Assembly: GCA_947383145.1 (NCBI GenBank)
Contig: CANDCH010000012.1
Coordinates: 1 to 57,837 of the forward strand
Reading direction: 5' to 3'
From: an uncultured bacterium
GTDB lineage: Bacteria > Bacillota > Clostridia > Oscillospirales > Oscillospiraceae
Length of the DNA: 57,837 bases
Numbering within the stretch: position 1 is the first letter of the stretch; every line of letters starts with the position of its first letter. The notes below the pieces were generated by a model. The model had not been told where the DNA came from. It saw only the letters and a list, made by a program, of their open reading frames with translations, and searched no databases. The position numbers and the translations under genes were made by a program. Positions 25,035 through 32,375 of the stretch are shown in pieces.

Positions 25035-26270
25035 CTACTCCTCCAGATTGGCCATGAAAGCCGCTTTGTTCTCCTGGGGCGTGGTGGTGGGCCGGCCCAG
25101 GTCCGCCCGGGCCCCCAGGGCGCACTTCACCTCAATAAACGCCAGCTGATTGGCGGCTTTCGCCGCTTCCAGCGCCTCGTCCAGCTCCGACCGGCTGTCC
25201 GCCGACGCAACGGAAGGATAGCCGCAGGCCCGGGCGATGGCGCACAAATCCACCCTGCCCGCCACCGTGGGCATTCCCCCCACCGACTCGTGGGCCTCGT
25301 TGTTGAGCACAATGTGGATCAGATTGGCGGGCCGGTTCGCCCCGATAATCGCCATGGCCCCCAGATGCATCAGCGCCGCGCCGTCCCCGTCCAGGCACCA
25401 CACCCGCCTGTCCGGCTTCTGCGCCGCGATGCCCAGGGCGATGGACGAGCTGTGTCCCATGGAGCCCACGGTGAGAAAATCGTAGCCGTGGCCCTGGTTC
25501 CGGGCCTCCCGCAGCTCGAATACCTCCCGGCTGGCCTTGCCGGTGGTGGACACCACCGGGTCGTCCCCGGAGGCCGCCAGAATGTAACCGATGGCCTCCT
25601 CCCGCCCCAGGGAGTACCCGGTTGGGTGACAGTTGTCATCCACGGTGCGCCCGCCGGGCGGGGCTGGTTGACATTTGTCGTCCATACTGCGCCCGCCGAG
25701 CGGCGTCGGTTGACAGTTGTCACCCACAGTGTGCCCGCCGGACGGGGTTGGGTGACAGTTGTAGTCCAACGCCCCTTTGCGCACTACCAGGGCCGCCTGC
25801 CTCCCCTGGGCAAACAGGGCGCGGTATTCCCCCAGCTTGGCATTTACCTCTTCCGCCGTGGTGGTTTTGTCCAGGACGAAGTATGGAATGTCCAGCACAT
25901 CCAGCAGGGGCAGGGTGATCTCCCCCTGGAAGATGTGCTGGGGCTCGTCGTGGACGCCCGGCTCCCCCCGCCAGCCCACGATGAACAGGCAGGGGATGCC
26001 GTACACCTTGCCGTTGAGCAGGGACGCCGCCGGGTTCACAATGTTCCCCAAGCCGCTGTTTTGCAGGTACACCACCGGGGTTTTCCCCGTGGCCAAGTGG
26101 TAGCCCGCCGCCAGGCCCACAGCGTTCCCCTCATTGGCGGCAATCACATGGTGAGCCAGGTCCAGGCCGTACCGGTCCAGCAGATAGGCGCACAGCGCCT
26201 TGAGCTGGCTGTCCGGCACCCCGGCATAAAACTCCGCGCCCAGAAGCGCCGCGAAATCCTCAATTTTCAA
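25035..26270 (-). CDS. aepY: Phosphonopyruvate decarboxylase with repeat-expanded linker
   Basis: 411 residues if the TTG at 26270 is used; it sits six bases after GGAGGG and follows the aepX stop. An upstream TTG at 26300 would overlap aepX and has no ribosome site. A ThDP enzyme that turns phosphonopyruvate into phosphonoacetaldehyde. PYR domain: FYAGVPDSQLK, AANEGNAVGLAAGYHLATGK in parts (NEGNAVGLAAGYHL), YLQNSGLGN. PP domain: GKASREVFELRE and the ThDP motif CLDGDGAALMHLG with LNNEAHESVGG. Between the domains lies an unusual 42-bp tandem repeat (25622-25771). It acts right after AepX. Confidence 0.93.
   Translation of the reverse strand: MKIEDFAALLGAEFYAGVPDSQLKALCAYLLDRYGLDLAHHVIAANEGNAVGLAAGYHLATGKTPVVYLQNSGLGNIVNPAASLLNGKVYGIPCLFIVGWRGEPGVHDEPQHIFQGEITLPLLDVLDIPYFVLDKTTTAEEVNAKLGEYRALFAQGRQAALVVRKGALDYNCHPTPSGGHTVGDNCQPTPLGGRSMDDKCQPAPPGGRTVDDNCHPTGYSLGREEAIGYILAASGDDPVVSTTGKASREVFELREARNQGHGYDFLTVGSMGHSSSIALGIAAQKPDRRVWCLDGDGAALMHLGAMAIIGANRPANLIHIVLNNEAHESVGGMPTVAGRVDLCAIARACGYPSVASADSRSELDEALEAAKAANQLAFIEVKCALGARADLGRPTTTPQENKAAFMANLEE
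25622..25771 (-). repeat. In-frame 42-bp tandem repeat in aepY
   Basis: The TGAC core recurs at 25627, 25669, 25711 and 25753, exactly 42 bases apart: three full units plus part of a fourth. Each encodes a 14-residue unit of the type C(H/Q)P(T/A)PxGG(H/R)(T/S)(V/M)xD(N/K). The units are diverged at 10-20 percent, so the array is not recent. It lies in the linker between the two ThDP domains. Confidence 0.88.
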
Positions 26271-26286
26271 AGGCAGGCCCTCCGTT

Positions 26287-27582
26287 CTATAGCTCGTCAA
26301 TCAAAGTGATGATCTCCTTGATGGGCATCAGCCGTTCATCCACTTCCTTCGCCCGGTGGCAGCGCAGAATGTTCTCCGCCGTGCGCTGCATGGCGGGGAA
26401 GGCGCTGCGGGTGAGCTGGTTGGCGTAGATGACGATGTTCACCCCGTGGGCGGCCAACTCCTCCTCCGTGATGGCGTTGAAGGAGGTGGGCACCACCACG
26501 ATAGGGGTGGCGCTGTCCGCCGAACGGAAGCGGCCGCAGAACTCCAAAATCTCGGCGGGGTCCTTCTTCCGGCTGTGGATCATGATACCGTCCGCCCCCG
26601 CCTTTGTAAAGGCCGCTGCCCGCGCCAGCGCGTCCTCCATCCCCCGCTCCAGAATCAGGCTCTCGATGCGGGCGATAATCATGAAGTCGTCGGTGAGCTG
26701 GGCCCGTTTGCCCGCCCGGATTTTTTCGGAAAAACCCTCGATGCTGTCCTGGGTCTGCTCCACCTCTGTGCCGAACAGGCTGTTCTTTTTCAGCCCCTTC
26801 TTGTCCTCAATGATGACCGCAGACACCCCCATGCGCTCCAGGGTGCGCACGTTGTAGACGAAGTGCTCGGGCAGCCCGCCCGTGTCCCCGTCCAGAATGA
26901 TGGGCTTGGTGGTGACCTCCATGATGTCGTCGATGGTGCGCAGCCGGGAGGACATATCCACCAGCTCGATGTCCGGCTTGCCCTTGGCGGTGGAGTCGCA
27001 CAGGGAGCTCACCCACATGGCGTCGAACTGGTCCAGCCGCCCGTCCTGGGCCACCACCGTCTTTTCCGCGATCAGCCCCGTCAGGCCGCTGTGGGTCTCG
27101 ATGGCCTTCACCACCGGGCACAGGCCCAGGAGCTGGCGCAGCCGGCGGCGGCGGTACTCGGGCATGGCCAGCTTCTCCCGCAGCTGCCGGTCGATCTTCC
27201 GCACGCTCTCATTGTTCGTATAGGGCACCTCGATGAGCGCGCCGCCCATGGCTTCCAGCTTTTTCACCACCTGGTCCCGGATGGTCCGCTCCGGCCCGGT
27301 CCTCCAGTTGTCCCCGTGGACCACGTAGTCCGGGCGGATGAGGGACAGCACATCCTCGTAAAGCATATCGTCCTGGAGGACCACGCTGTCCACCCCCTCC
27401 AGGGAGCGGTACAGCCTGAGGCGCTCCTCCTGGGAGGCGGTGGGAAAGCGGTTGTAGCGGATGAGCGCCCGGTCGGACAGGGCGCCCACGATGACCTTGC
27501 CGCAGCGCCGCGCCTCCCGGAGTATGTTCAGATGCCCTTCGTGGATCACCCCGGTGCAGAAGCAGGTGTATGCCGTTTTCAT
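26287..27582 (-). CDS. aepX: PEP mutase fused to an N-terminal nucleotidyltransferase
   Basis: 431 residues; start at 27582 behind TAAGGAGG rather than the upstream 27762. The C-terminal ~290 residues are PEP mutase, which forms the C-P bond of phosphonopyruvate: DGDTGG near 230 and the signature EDKKGLKKNS at about 259-268 (family pattern EDKxxxxxNS), then MIHSRKKDP. The N-terminal ~140 residues are a TagD/cytidylyltransferase-like domain with TGVIHEGHLNIL (HxGH type) and HGDNW. Such fusions are known in phosphonate clusters. The next gene, AepY, pulls the unfavourable equilibrium forward. Confidence 0.94.
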   Translation of the reverse strand: MKTAYTCFCTGVIHEGHLNILREARRCGKVIVGALSDRALIRYNRFPTASQEERLRLYRSLEGVDSVVLQDDMLYEDVLSLIRPDYVVHGDNWRTGPERTIRDQVVKKLEAMGGALIEVPYTNNESVRKIDRQLREKLAMPEYRRRRLRQLLGLCPVVKAIETHSGLTGLIAEKTVVAQDGRLDQFDAMWVSSLCDSTAKGKPDIELVDMSSRLRTIDDIMEVTTKPIILDGDTGGLPEHFVYNVRTLERMGVSAVIIEDKKGLKKNSLFGTEVEQTQDSIEGFSEKIRAGKRAQLTDDFMIIARIESLILERGMEDALARAAAFTKAGADGIMIHSRKKDPAEILEFCGRFRSADSATPIVVVPTSFNAITEEELAAHGVNIVIYANQLTRSAFPAMQRTAENILRCHRAKEVDERLMPIKEIITLIDEL

Positions 27583-27595
27583 CCCCGCCGCCTCC

Positions 27596-28726
27596 TTACC
27601 TGTCGTACCGCACGGGCAGGGCCACGCCGCATGCGTCCAGCGCCTGGCGGAACACGGCAAAAAAGTCCTCGATATCCCCCGCGCCGATGGCCCCCAGGGC
27701 GCACAGCCGGAAGGTGCCCGCCGTACCCGCCTTGCCGGGGTAGATGGTGAAGCCGCGGGCATAGCAGTAGTCGTGCACCCGCTCGAAGCTCCAATTGGGG
27801 TCGTCGGGGCAGCGCACCGCCGCCACCAGCCCCGCCTGCCACTCGCCCCGGATGGCCTCCCGGAAGCCCAGCGCCTCCAGACCGGCGTGGATGGCCTCCA
27901 TCACCTGGGAATGCCGGGCCCATTTGGCCTGTTCCCCCTCCGCCCAGTATTCCTTCATGGCCTGGATGGCGGCGTATACGGTCTGCACCGGAGGGGTGAA
28001 CTCAATCTCCCCGGTGCGCTCGAAGCAGTCGTACTGCCGGAACAGGTTGGCGTAGTAGGAGCGGCGGGGGTAGTCCTTGGACGCCTCAATGAGGTCCCGC
28101 CGCCCGATGACGAAGGACAGCCCGGTCATGGCCATCAGCCCCTTCTGGGCGGAGGCCATGCAGAAGTCGATATTATCTTCCTCAATGTGGATGGGCCGCA
28201 TGGCGTAGGTGCTGGTGGTGTCGGTGACGAAAACCGCGCCGCAGGCATGGGCCAGCGCCCCCAGCTCCCGGACGGGGTTGAGCAGGCCGGTGCCCGTCTC
28301 GTTGTGGGTGGCGTACACCAGGGCCACGTCCGAGTTGGCCCGCAGGGCCTCCTCCACCGCCGCCAAGTCCGCGGGGCGGTCGTAGGGAAGGGCCAGGTCG
28401 ATATGGGGCAGGCCGTAGGACCGGCAGATCTCCACAGCCCGGGCGCTGTACGCCCCGTTGTGGACGATGAGGGCCTTTTTGCCCTCGGGCAGAAGGGAAT
28501 TCAGGCACACGTCCATGCACAGCGTGCCCGAGCCGCAGAACAGCACCGCGGTGTATTGGGCCGGGTTGCCGTGGACCACCCGCACCAGATCCTCCCGCAG
28601 CCCCGCCATCAATCCGGCAAACTCCCTTTCCCGGGGGCAGATGTCGGGCACAAGCTGGGCCAGCTTCACCGTGTCCGTGGTGGTGGCGGGGCCGGGGTTG
28701 AGCAGGATATTCCGTTTGATTTCCAT
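27596..28726 (-). CDS. phnW: 2-aminoethylphosphonate--pyruvate transaminase
   Basis: 376 residues from MEIKRNILLNPGPATTTDTV, behind AAGGAGG. A PLP fold-type I enzyme: NPGPATTTDTVK is the family start, VFVTDTTSTYAM carries the PLP-binding Asp, and ASAQKGLMA the Schiff-base Lys near 195. In this context it runs toward synthesis, aminating phosphonoacetaldehyde to 2-aminoethylphosphonate. It is 13 bases from aepX and 22 from the cytidylyltransferase gene. In other organisms it is often fused to the PntC-type cytidylyltransferase, which here is its upstream neighbour. Confidence 0.94.
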   Translation of the reverse strand: MEIKRNILLNPGPATTTDTVKLAQLVPDICPREREFAGLMAGLREDLVRVVHGNPAQYTAVLFCGSGTLCMDVCLNSLLPEGKKALIVHNGAYSARAVEICRSYGLPHIDLALPYDRPADLAAVEEALRANSDVALVYATHNETGTGLLNPVRELGALAHACGAVFVTDTTSTYAMRPIHIEEDNIDFCMASAQKGLMAMTGLSFVIGRRDLIEASKDYPRRSYYANLFRQYDCFERTGEIEFTPPVQTVYAAIQAMKEYWAEGEQAKWARHSQVMEAIHAGLEALGFREAIRGEWQAGLVAAVRCPDDPNWSFERVHDYCYARGFTIYPGKAGTAGTFRLCALGAIGAGDIEDFFAVFRQALDACGVALPVRYDR

Positions 28727-28748
28727 GCAGATTCCTCCTTGGCCGGGT

Positions 28749-29606
28749 TCAGCCAATGTCATAGCTTTTGTCAAAGGCCTTCAGCTCACGATAGGTGTCA
28801 ATTTCTGTCACATCCCCATCCCGGCAGGGACGCACGGCCACCCGGTAGTTCTCCCGGCGAAACACCAGCGGCACCTGCTCCCAGTACCGTTCCCGGCCCC
28901 CCGGCTGTTCATAGACCTCCTGCAAATCCCGGGACAGCTTCTCTCCGTCCGCCCCGTCCCAGTAGGAGATGCCCACCATCTGCCAGCAGTGCTCGCCGCC
29001 GATTTTCTCCTCGGTGATGATGCCGTCCTCCGCCTCGAAGCACCAGTCGTCGGTGCGCTCCTTGGGGATGGCCAGGAAGTTGGACGCGTACTGATAAGGA
29101 CGGATGAGCCGCGGGTTTGACAGCACCAGGTCGGCCTCCAGCACGTAGGCGTTGGAGAGCAGGTGCCGTGCGCACAGGGCGGAGGAGATGTTGTTCGTCT
29201 CGTTATAAACGGGGTTTTCCAGGAATCGTATCATGGGGTACTGGTAGAGAAGCTGGTCGAACTGCTCGGCCAGATAGCCCCGGACGATGTAAATCTCCTC
29301 GATTCCGGCGGCCAGACAGGCGTCCAGCAGGGTGTCGATGATGCGCCTGCCGTGGACGCGCACCAGGGGCTTGGGCGTGTTGAGGGTGATGGGGACCAGA
29401 CGGCTGCCGAAGCCCGCCGCCAGGAACACCGCCCGCTTCACCCGGTAGGGCTCCAAGGCCGCCGCACCCGCTGGGGTGGGCTGGCCGTGATCGAGAAGGC
29501 CAAGTTCCTCCAATTCCCGGATCACAGCCGCGTCCGGGGCGATGCAGCTTGCCCCAGATGGGGCTGAAAGCTCCGCAAGCAGATCAAATTGGGGTTTGGT
29601 GAGCAT
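28749..29606 (-). CDS. LicC/PntC-like cytidylyltransferase with N-terminal winged-helix-like region
   Basis: 285 residues; start at 29606 behind AGAAGGAGG. Residues ~1-55 look like a small helix-turn-helix (LTKPQFDLLAELS, IRELEELGLLDHGQPTPAG), then RVKRAVFLAAGFGSRLVPIT and TPKPLVRVHG, the nucleotidyltransferase signature, and later VLEADLVLSN (metal Asp region) and VTEIDTYREL. LicC activates phosphocholine and PntC activates 2-aminoethylphosphonate with CTP; the neighbours make CMP-AEP the likely product. A LicD-like transferase is not present in the window. Confidence 0.88.
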   Translation of the reverse strand: MLTKPQFDLLAELSAPSGASCIAPDAAVIRELEELGLLDHGQPTPAGAAALEPYRVKRAVFLAAGFGSRLVPITLNTPKPLVRVHGRRIIDTLLDACLAAGIEEIYIVRGYLAEQFDQLLYQYPMIRFLENPVYNETNNISSALCARHLLSNAYVLEADLVLSNPRLIRPYQYASNFLAIPKERTDDWCFEAEDGIITEEKIGGEHCWQMVGISYWDGADGEKLSRDLQEVYEQPGGRERYWEQVPLVFRRENYRVAVRPCRDGDVTEIDTYRELKAFDKSYDIG

Positions 29607-29619
29607 AAGCGCCTCCTTC

Positions 29620-30123
29620 TCAGGCAAGCCCGAACTGCTTCTCCAGCCGGGCCACGATGGCCTCGGGGGTGTCCTGGCCGTCGTTCTCCACTACCGCGTC
29701 TGGCATTTTCGGCTCGTCCCAGGGCAGGTCCACCCCCACCACCTCCTTCGCGTCGGAGGAGTAGAGCTTTTTCTGATCCCGGCGGTAGAGGGTGTCCCGG
29801 GTCACCTTGATGTAGATTTCCTTGTAGTTTTCGATGTTGGCCCGGTTCCAGCTGCGGATCTCGTCGTACATGGAGATGGAGCACATCACCACGTCAATCC
29901 CCTGCTCCGACAGGGCGCGGCACAGGCGGAACTGCGCCTTCGCGTCCTTCAGCCGCGCCGCAGTGGAGTAGCCCGTGCGCTCAAACACGCCGTCCATGGC
30001 GTCGCCATCCATGCAGAATACGTCGTTCTTCCGCGCCTTGAGGCGGCGGTAAAAGAGCCCCCCAATGGTGGTCTTGCCCGCCCCGGCAAGGCCGGTGAAA
30101 AAGTAAACTGTGCCTTTTTCCAT
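29620..30123 (-). CDS. cysC: Adenylylsulfate kinase-like protein
   Basis: 167 residues. Walker A GLAGAGKTTIGG, CMDGDAMDGVF (the DGD motif of APS kinases) and NIENYKEIYIKVTRD. It is a little shorter than usual CysC and its lid (RRDQKKLYSSDAKEVVGVDL) differs, as in the CysC-like kinases of surface polysaccharide clusters. If it is a true APS kinase it makes PAPS for the sulfotransferase-like neighbour, but no ATP sulfurylase gene is in the window. Its stop is 13 bases before the cytidylyltransferase start. Confidence 0.85.
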   Translation of the reverse strand: MEKGTVYFFTGLAGAGKTTIGGLFYRRLKARKNDVFCMDGDAMDGVFERTGYSTAARLKDAKAQFRLCRALSEQGIDVVMCSISMYDEIRSWNRANIENYKEIYIKVTRDTLYRRDQKKLYSSDAKEVVGVDLPWDEPKMPDAVVENDGQDTPEAIVARLEKQFGLA

Positions 30124-30132
30124 ACGTCCTCC

Positions 30133-32148
30133 TCAGTGGTACAGCGGCTCGCGCAGCAGCGCCGGGTCAAGCTCCAGCTTGGGCATCATCCGCAGGGGCT
30201 GGCCGTTTTTGTTGATGAAATAGAGGCCGCCCATGAGGCGCTGGGCCAGCTTTAGGCGCAACGCGTCCATTTCCCCCTTTTTTTTCTCTAAAAATGTCTG
30301 CTTCGATTCTTCCAAGATGTCTTTTTCGGTAATTGCCTTTCCATTTATTGAGATTGCCGCTTCTGGCATAACATTTTTGCGCCAAGATACATCAATCTTT
30401 TCATTCACGTTTGTAAAGCCCTTCAACCACTCCCTCACCCGTTCCTCGTCCACGGGCCCGCCATCATAGTAGTGAAAACCATAGCCGTAGAACTGATAGG
30501 CGTCCCGCAGACAGAACTCAATGTAGGCCCGTTCCTCGTCAGTGGCGTACTCGTCGTAGGTGCGGTACACCGTGGCGGTGTCGAAGCCCACCACGTTGCC
30601 CTCCGCTGTCTCCACGTCGTGGACGCCCTTCTCTGAGCAGTAGGTCATGCTCTCGGTATACGGAATGTCCAGAAACGCCGCCAGCGCCCGGAAGGTGGCC
30701 TCCGGGTTGGTCTTGCCGTCCTCAAAGCGCACCAGTACGCTGTCCTTATACAGCCGGTCCTCCGGGTCGATCATGAAGCTTCGGTTCAGCACACGGTCTG
30801 CCACCAGGTCAGGGATAATTGAGTTTTTTCGCTCCTCAAGCCCCTCCAGCATCCCTCGTTTTTCTACCATCCATCGGATAGTGGCGGCGTAGCTGGTGGT
30901 GACCCGGCGCAAAGGGGTAAAAGTTTTGATATACTTAAATGCTTTAAAGATGGAAGAACTACGGATTTTATCGTATTCTGCGCTCAAAAGGATGGTACGC
31001 CCTTTTTCATCATGCTTCATGTCATACATAATGCGGCTGAAATGGGGCTGGAAAAAGAGGGCGGGGGCAATACGGGAGGCGTGATCCAAGCCCTTCATGT
31101 AGGAGGTCTGGCTCAGAAAAATCGCGGCAAGATAATCCTTATCTGTGCGGTTTGGAATCAAGAACAGCTCCCGCGCGGCCTGCGGGGTGAGAGAGGTGAA
31201 ATGCGCCCCCGCCTCCTGCACAGTTTGAAACCGGGCATAATTCTCCTTGTATTCCGCGATATACTGCTCCATTTTTTCAAGCATAATGGACGGCATACAC
31301 AGAACATTTGGGTGACTGTCAAATACCTCGTTAAAAAAGTCGCCGCCGTTGTCGGAGGACAGCTGGGTGTGCCAGATCAGCCGGTGGATGTCCTTGACTC
31401 CGATGGGTTTCACCGGGTACTGGCTGTAGTCGATGCCGTAGGTTTCCTTGAAGTCAATAGGGTAGCGGCTGAGCTCCGCCCCAAACAGGAAGACAATCTT
31501 CCGCTCCTTCAGAAGCTGCCGCAGATTCAACACCTGCAAATGGGCGCAGAAGGTCTCCCAGCTCTCGTAATGGAGGTACAGGTGGTTTTCCCGCCCGATG
31601 TCCTCGCTGGGGCGCACGTTGTCATTCAAATATTCCAGTTCATACTGGGAATAAACATCCTGGGCCAGGATGGGGTTGTCCAAATCTTTAAAAAAGTTCC
31701 GGCTCACCACCGGATGATTATAGTTCACGTACCCGCCGAACGCCTGATTTTCAGCGTCAAAGGGCAGATAGCCGTTGTCGTCAAAGGGATAGAAGCGCAG
31801 GGCCAATTTCTCAAACTTGGGAAAGTCCATGCGGAACAGGTAGGGATATTTTGCCAGCGCCACGCAGTTTTTCTCATAGCGGCTCTTCATCAGTTTCACG
31901 TTGGGCTGGTAAAACGCCTGGGTCATGATATCCAGGCACTCGTCCCGGAATTGCCCCTCATTGTAGAGGGCGGCGAACTGGGTGTAGGCCACTTTGTAGT
32001 CCCCGCCCATGCGCAGCAGATAGACGGCGGCCTCCATCCGCTCCTCCTGGGTCAACCCGCCCTGGTGGAGGGCAAGGATATAGGCGTTGTTGGCGTCGGA
32101 GACGGCGTTGAGCTGCGCACACCGGCGGGCGATGTCGATGGTCTGCAT
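30133..32148 (-). CDS. Large sulfotransferase-like protein
   Basis: 671 residues from MQTIDIARRCAQLNAVSDAN at 32148, with GGAAAGGATG upstream; the longer frame to 32361 has no family-like sequence. N-terminal ~130 residues are helical (TPR-like feel, not certain). From ~260 there is a pattern reminiscent of sulfotransferases: KIVFLFGAELSRYPIDF, then HTQLSSDNGGDFFNEVFDSHPNVLCMPS in parts (NEVFDSHPNVLCMPS resembles LLDSHPxVLCxxE), and near 520 LVRFEDGKTNPEATFRALAA then FLDIPYTE, which matches the conserved C-terminal region YEDLxxxPxxxxxxLxxFLxxP. The usual PAPS loop (RSGTT) is not present in standard form. The neighbours (APS kinase-like gene, flagellin) support a PAPS-linked role. Other transferase types are possible. 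Confidence 0.6.
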   Translation of the reverse strand: MQTIDIARRCAQLNAVSDANNAYILALHQGGLTQEERMEAAVYLLRMGGDYKVAYTQFAALYNEGQFRDECLDIMTQAFYQPNVKLMKSRYEKNCVALAKYPYLFRMDFPKFEKLALRFYPFDDNGYLPFDAENQAFGGYVNYNHPVVSRNFFKDLDNPILAQDVYSQYELEYLNDNVRPSEDIGRENHLYLHYESWETFCAHLQVLNLRQLLKERKIVFLFGAELSRYPIDFKETYGIDYSQYPVKPIGVKDIHRLIWHTQLSSDNGGDFFNEVFDSHPNVLCMPSIMLEKMEQYIAEYKENYARFQTVQEAGAHFTSLTPQAARELFLIPNRTDKDYLAAIFLSQTSYMKGLDHASRIAPALFFQPHFSRIMYDMKHDEKGRTILLSAEYDKIRSSSIFKAFKYIKTFTPLRRVTTSYAATIRWMVEKRGMLEGLEERKNSIIPDLVADRVLNRSFMIDPEDRLYKDSVLVRFEDGKTNPEATFRALAAFLDIPYTESMTYCSEKGVHDVETAEGNVVGFDTATVYRTYDEYATDEERAYIEFCLRDAYQFYGYGFHYYDGGPVDEERVREWLKGFTNVNEKIDVSWRKNVMPEAAISINGKAITEKDILEESKQTFLEKKKGEMDALRLKLAQRLMGGLYFINKNGQPLRMMPKLELDPALLREPLYH

Positions 32149-32182
32149 AGAGCGGCATCCTTTCCGTGTGAATTCATGAAAG

Positions 32183-32206
32183 AGGGGCGGGCCGAAGCCC
32201 GCCCCT
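32183..32206 (-). terminator. Hairpin between flagellin and the downstream operon
   Basis: Ten-bp perfect stem AGGGGCGGGC / GCCCGCCCCT with a TTCG loop on the minus strand and a weak CTTTC tail. It probably acts as a partial terminator or a processing/stability hairpin that gives more flagellin mRNA than mRNA for the modification genes. Confidence 0.55.
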
Positions 32207-32252
32207 AAAGCTGGGTCTATAAGATTTTGCCAAGAACAATTCGGCGGCGTTA

Positions 32253-32370
32253 TCACGCCTCGCCTGTTTGCGACGCGCGGCTTCCCTCCGACTCGGGCTG
32301 GTCTGCGGGCCGCTGTGCGGCCCTGCGCTCGCCCTCGCTCCGATCCATTCGCGCTGCTCACAACGGCTCG
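32253..32370. repeat. Dispersed intergenic repeat, copy 2
   Basis: Matches the 2268-2388 copy at both ends (TCACGCCTCGCCTGTTTGCG and GCTCACAACGGCTC) with a diverged centre holding the hairpin GGGCCGC-TGT-GCGGCCC. It starts six bases after the flagellin stop codon in the minus-strand sense. Confidence 0.6.
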
Positions 32371-32375
32371 GGCGC

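Noticed and set aside
25622-25771. Possible CRISPR-like array
   Set aside because: Units are contiguous 42-bp tandem repeats in frame inside a gene, with no unique spacers and no cas genes.
32149-32361. N-terminal extension of the sulfotransferase-like gene
   Set aside because: It runs through a hairpin and the dispersed repeat and is Arg/Gly-rich with no family likeness.
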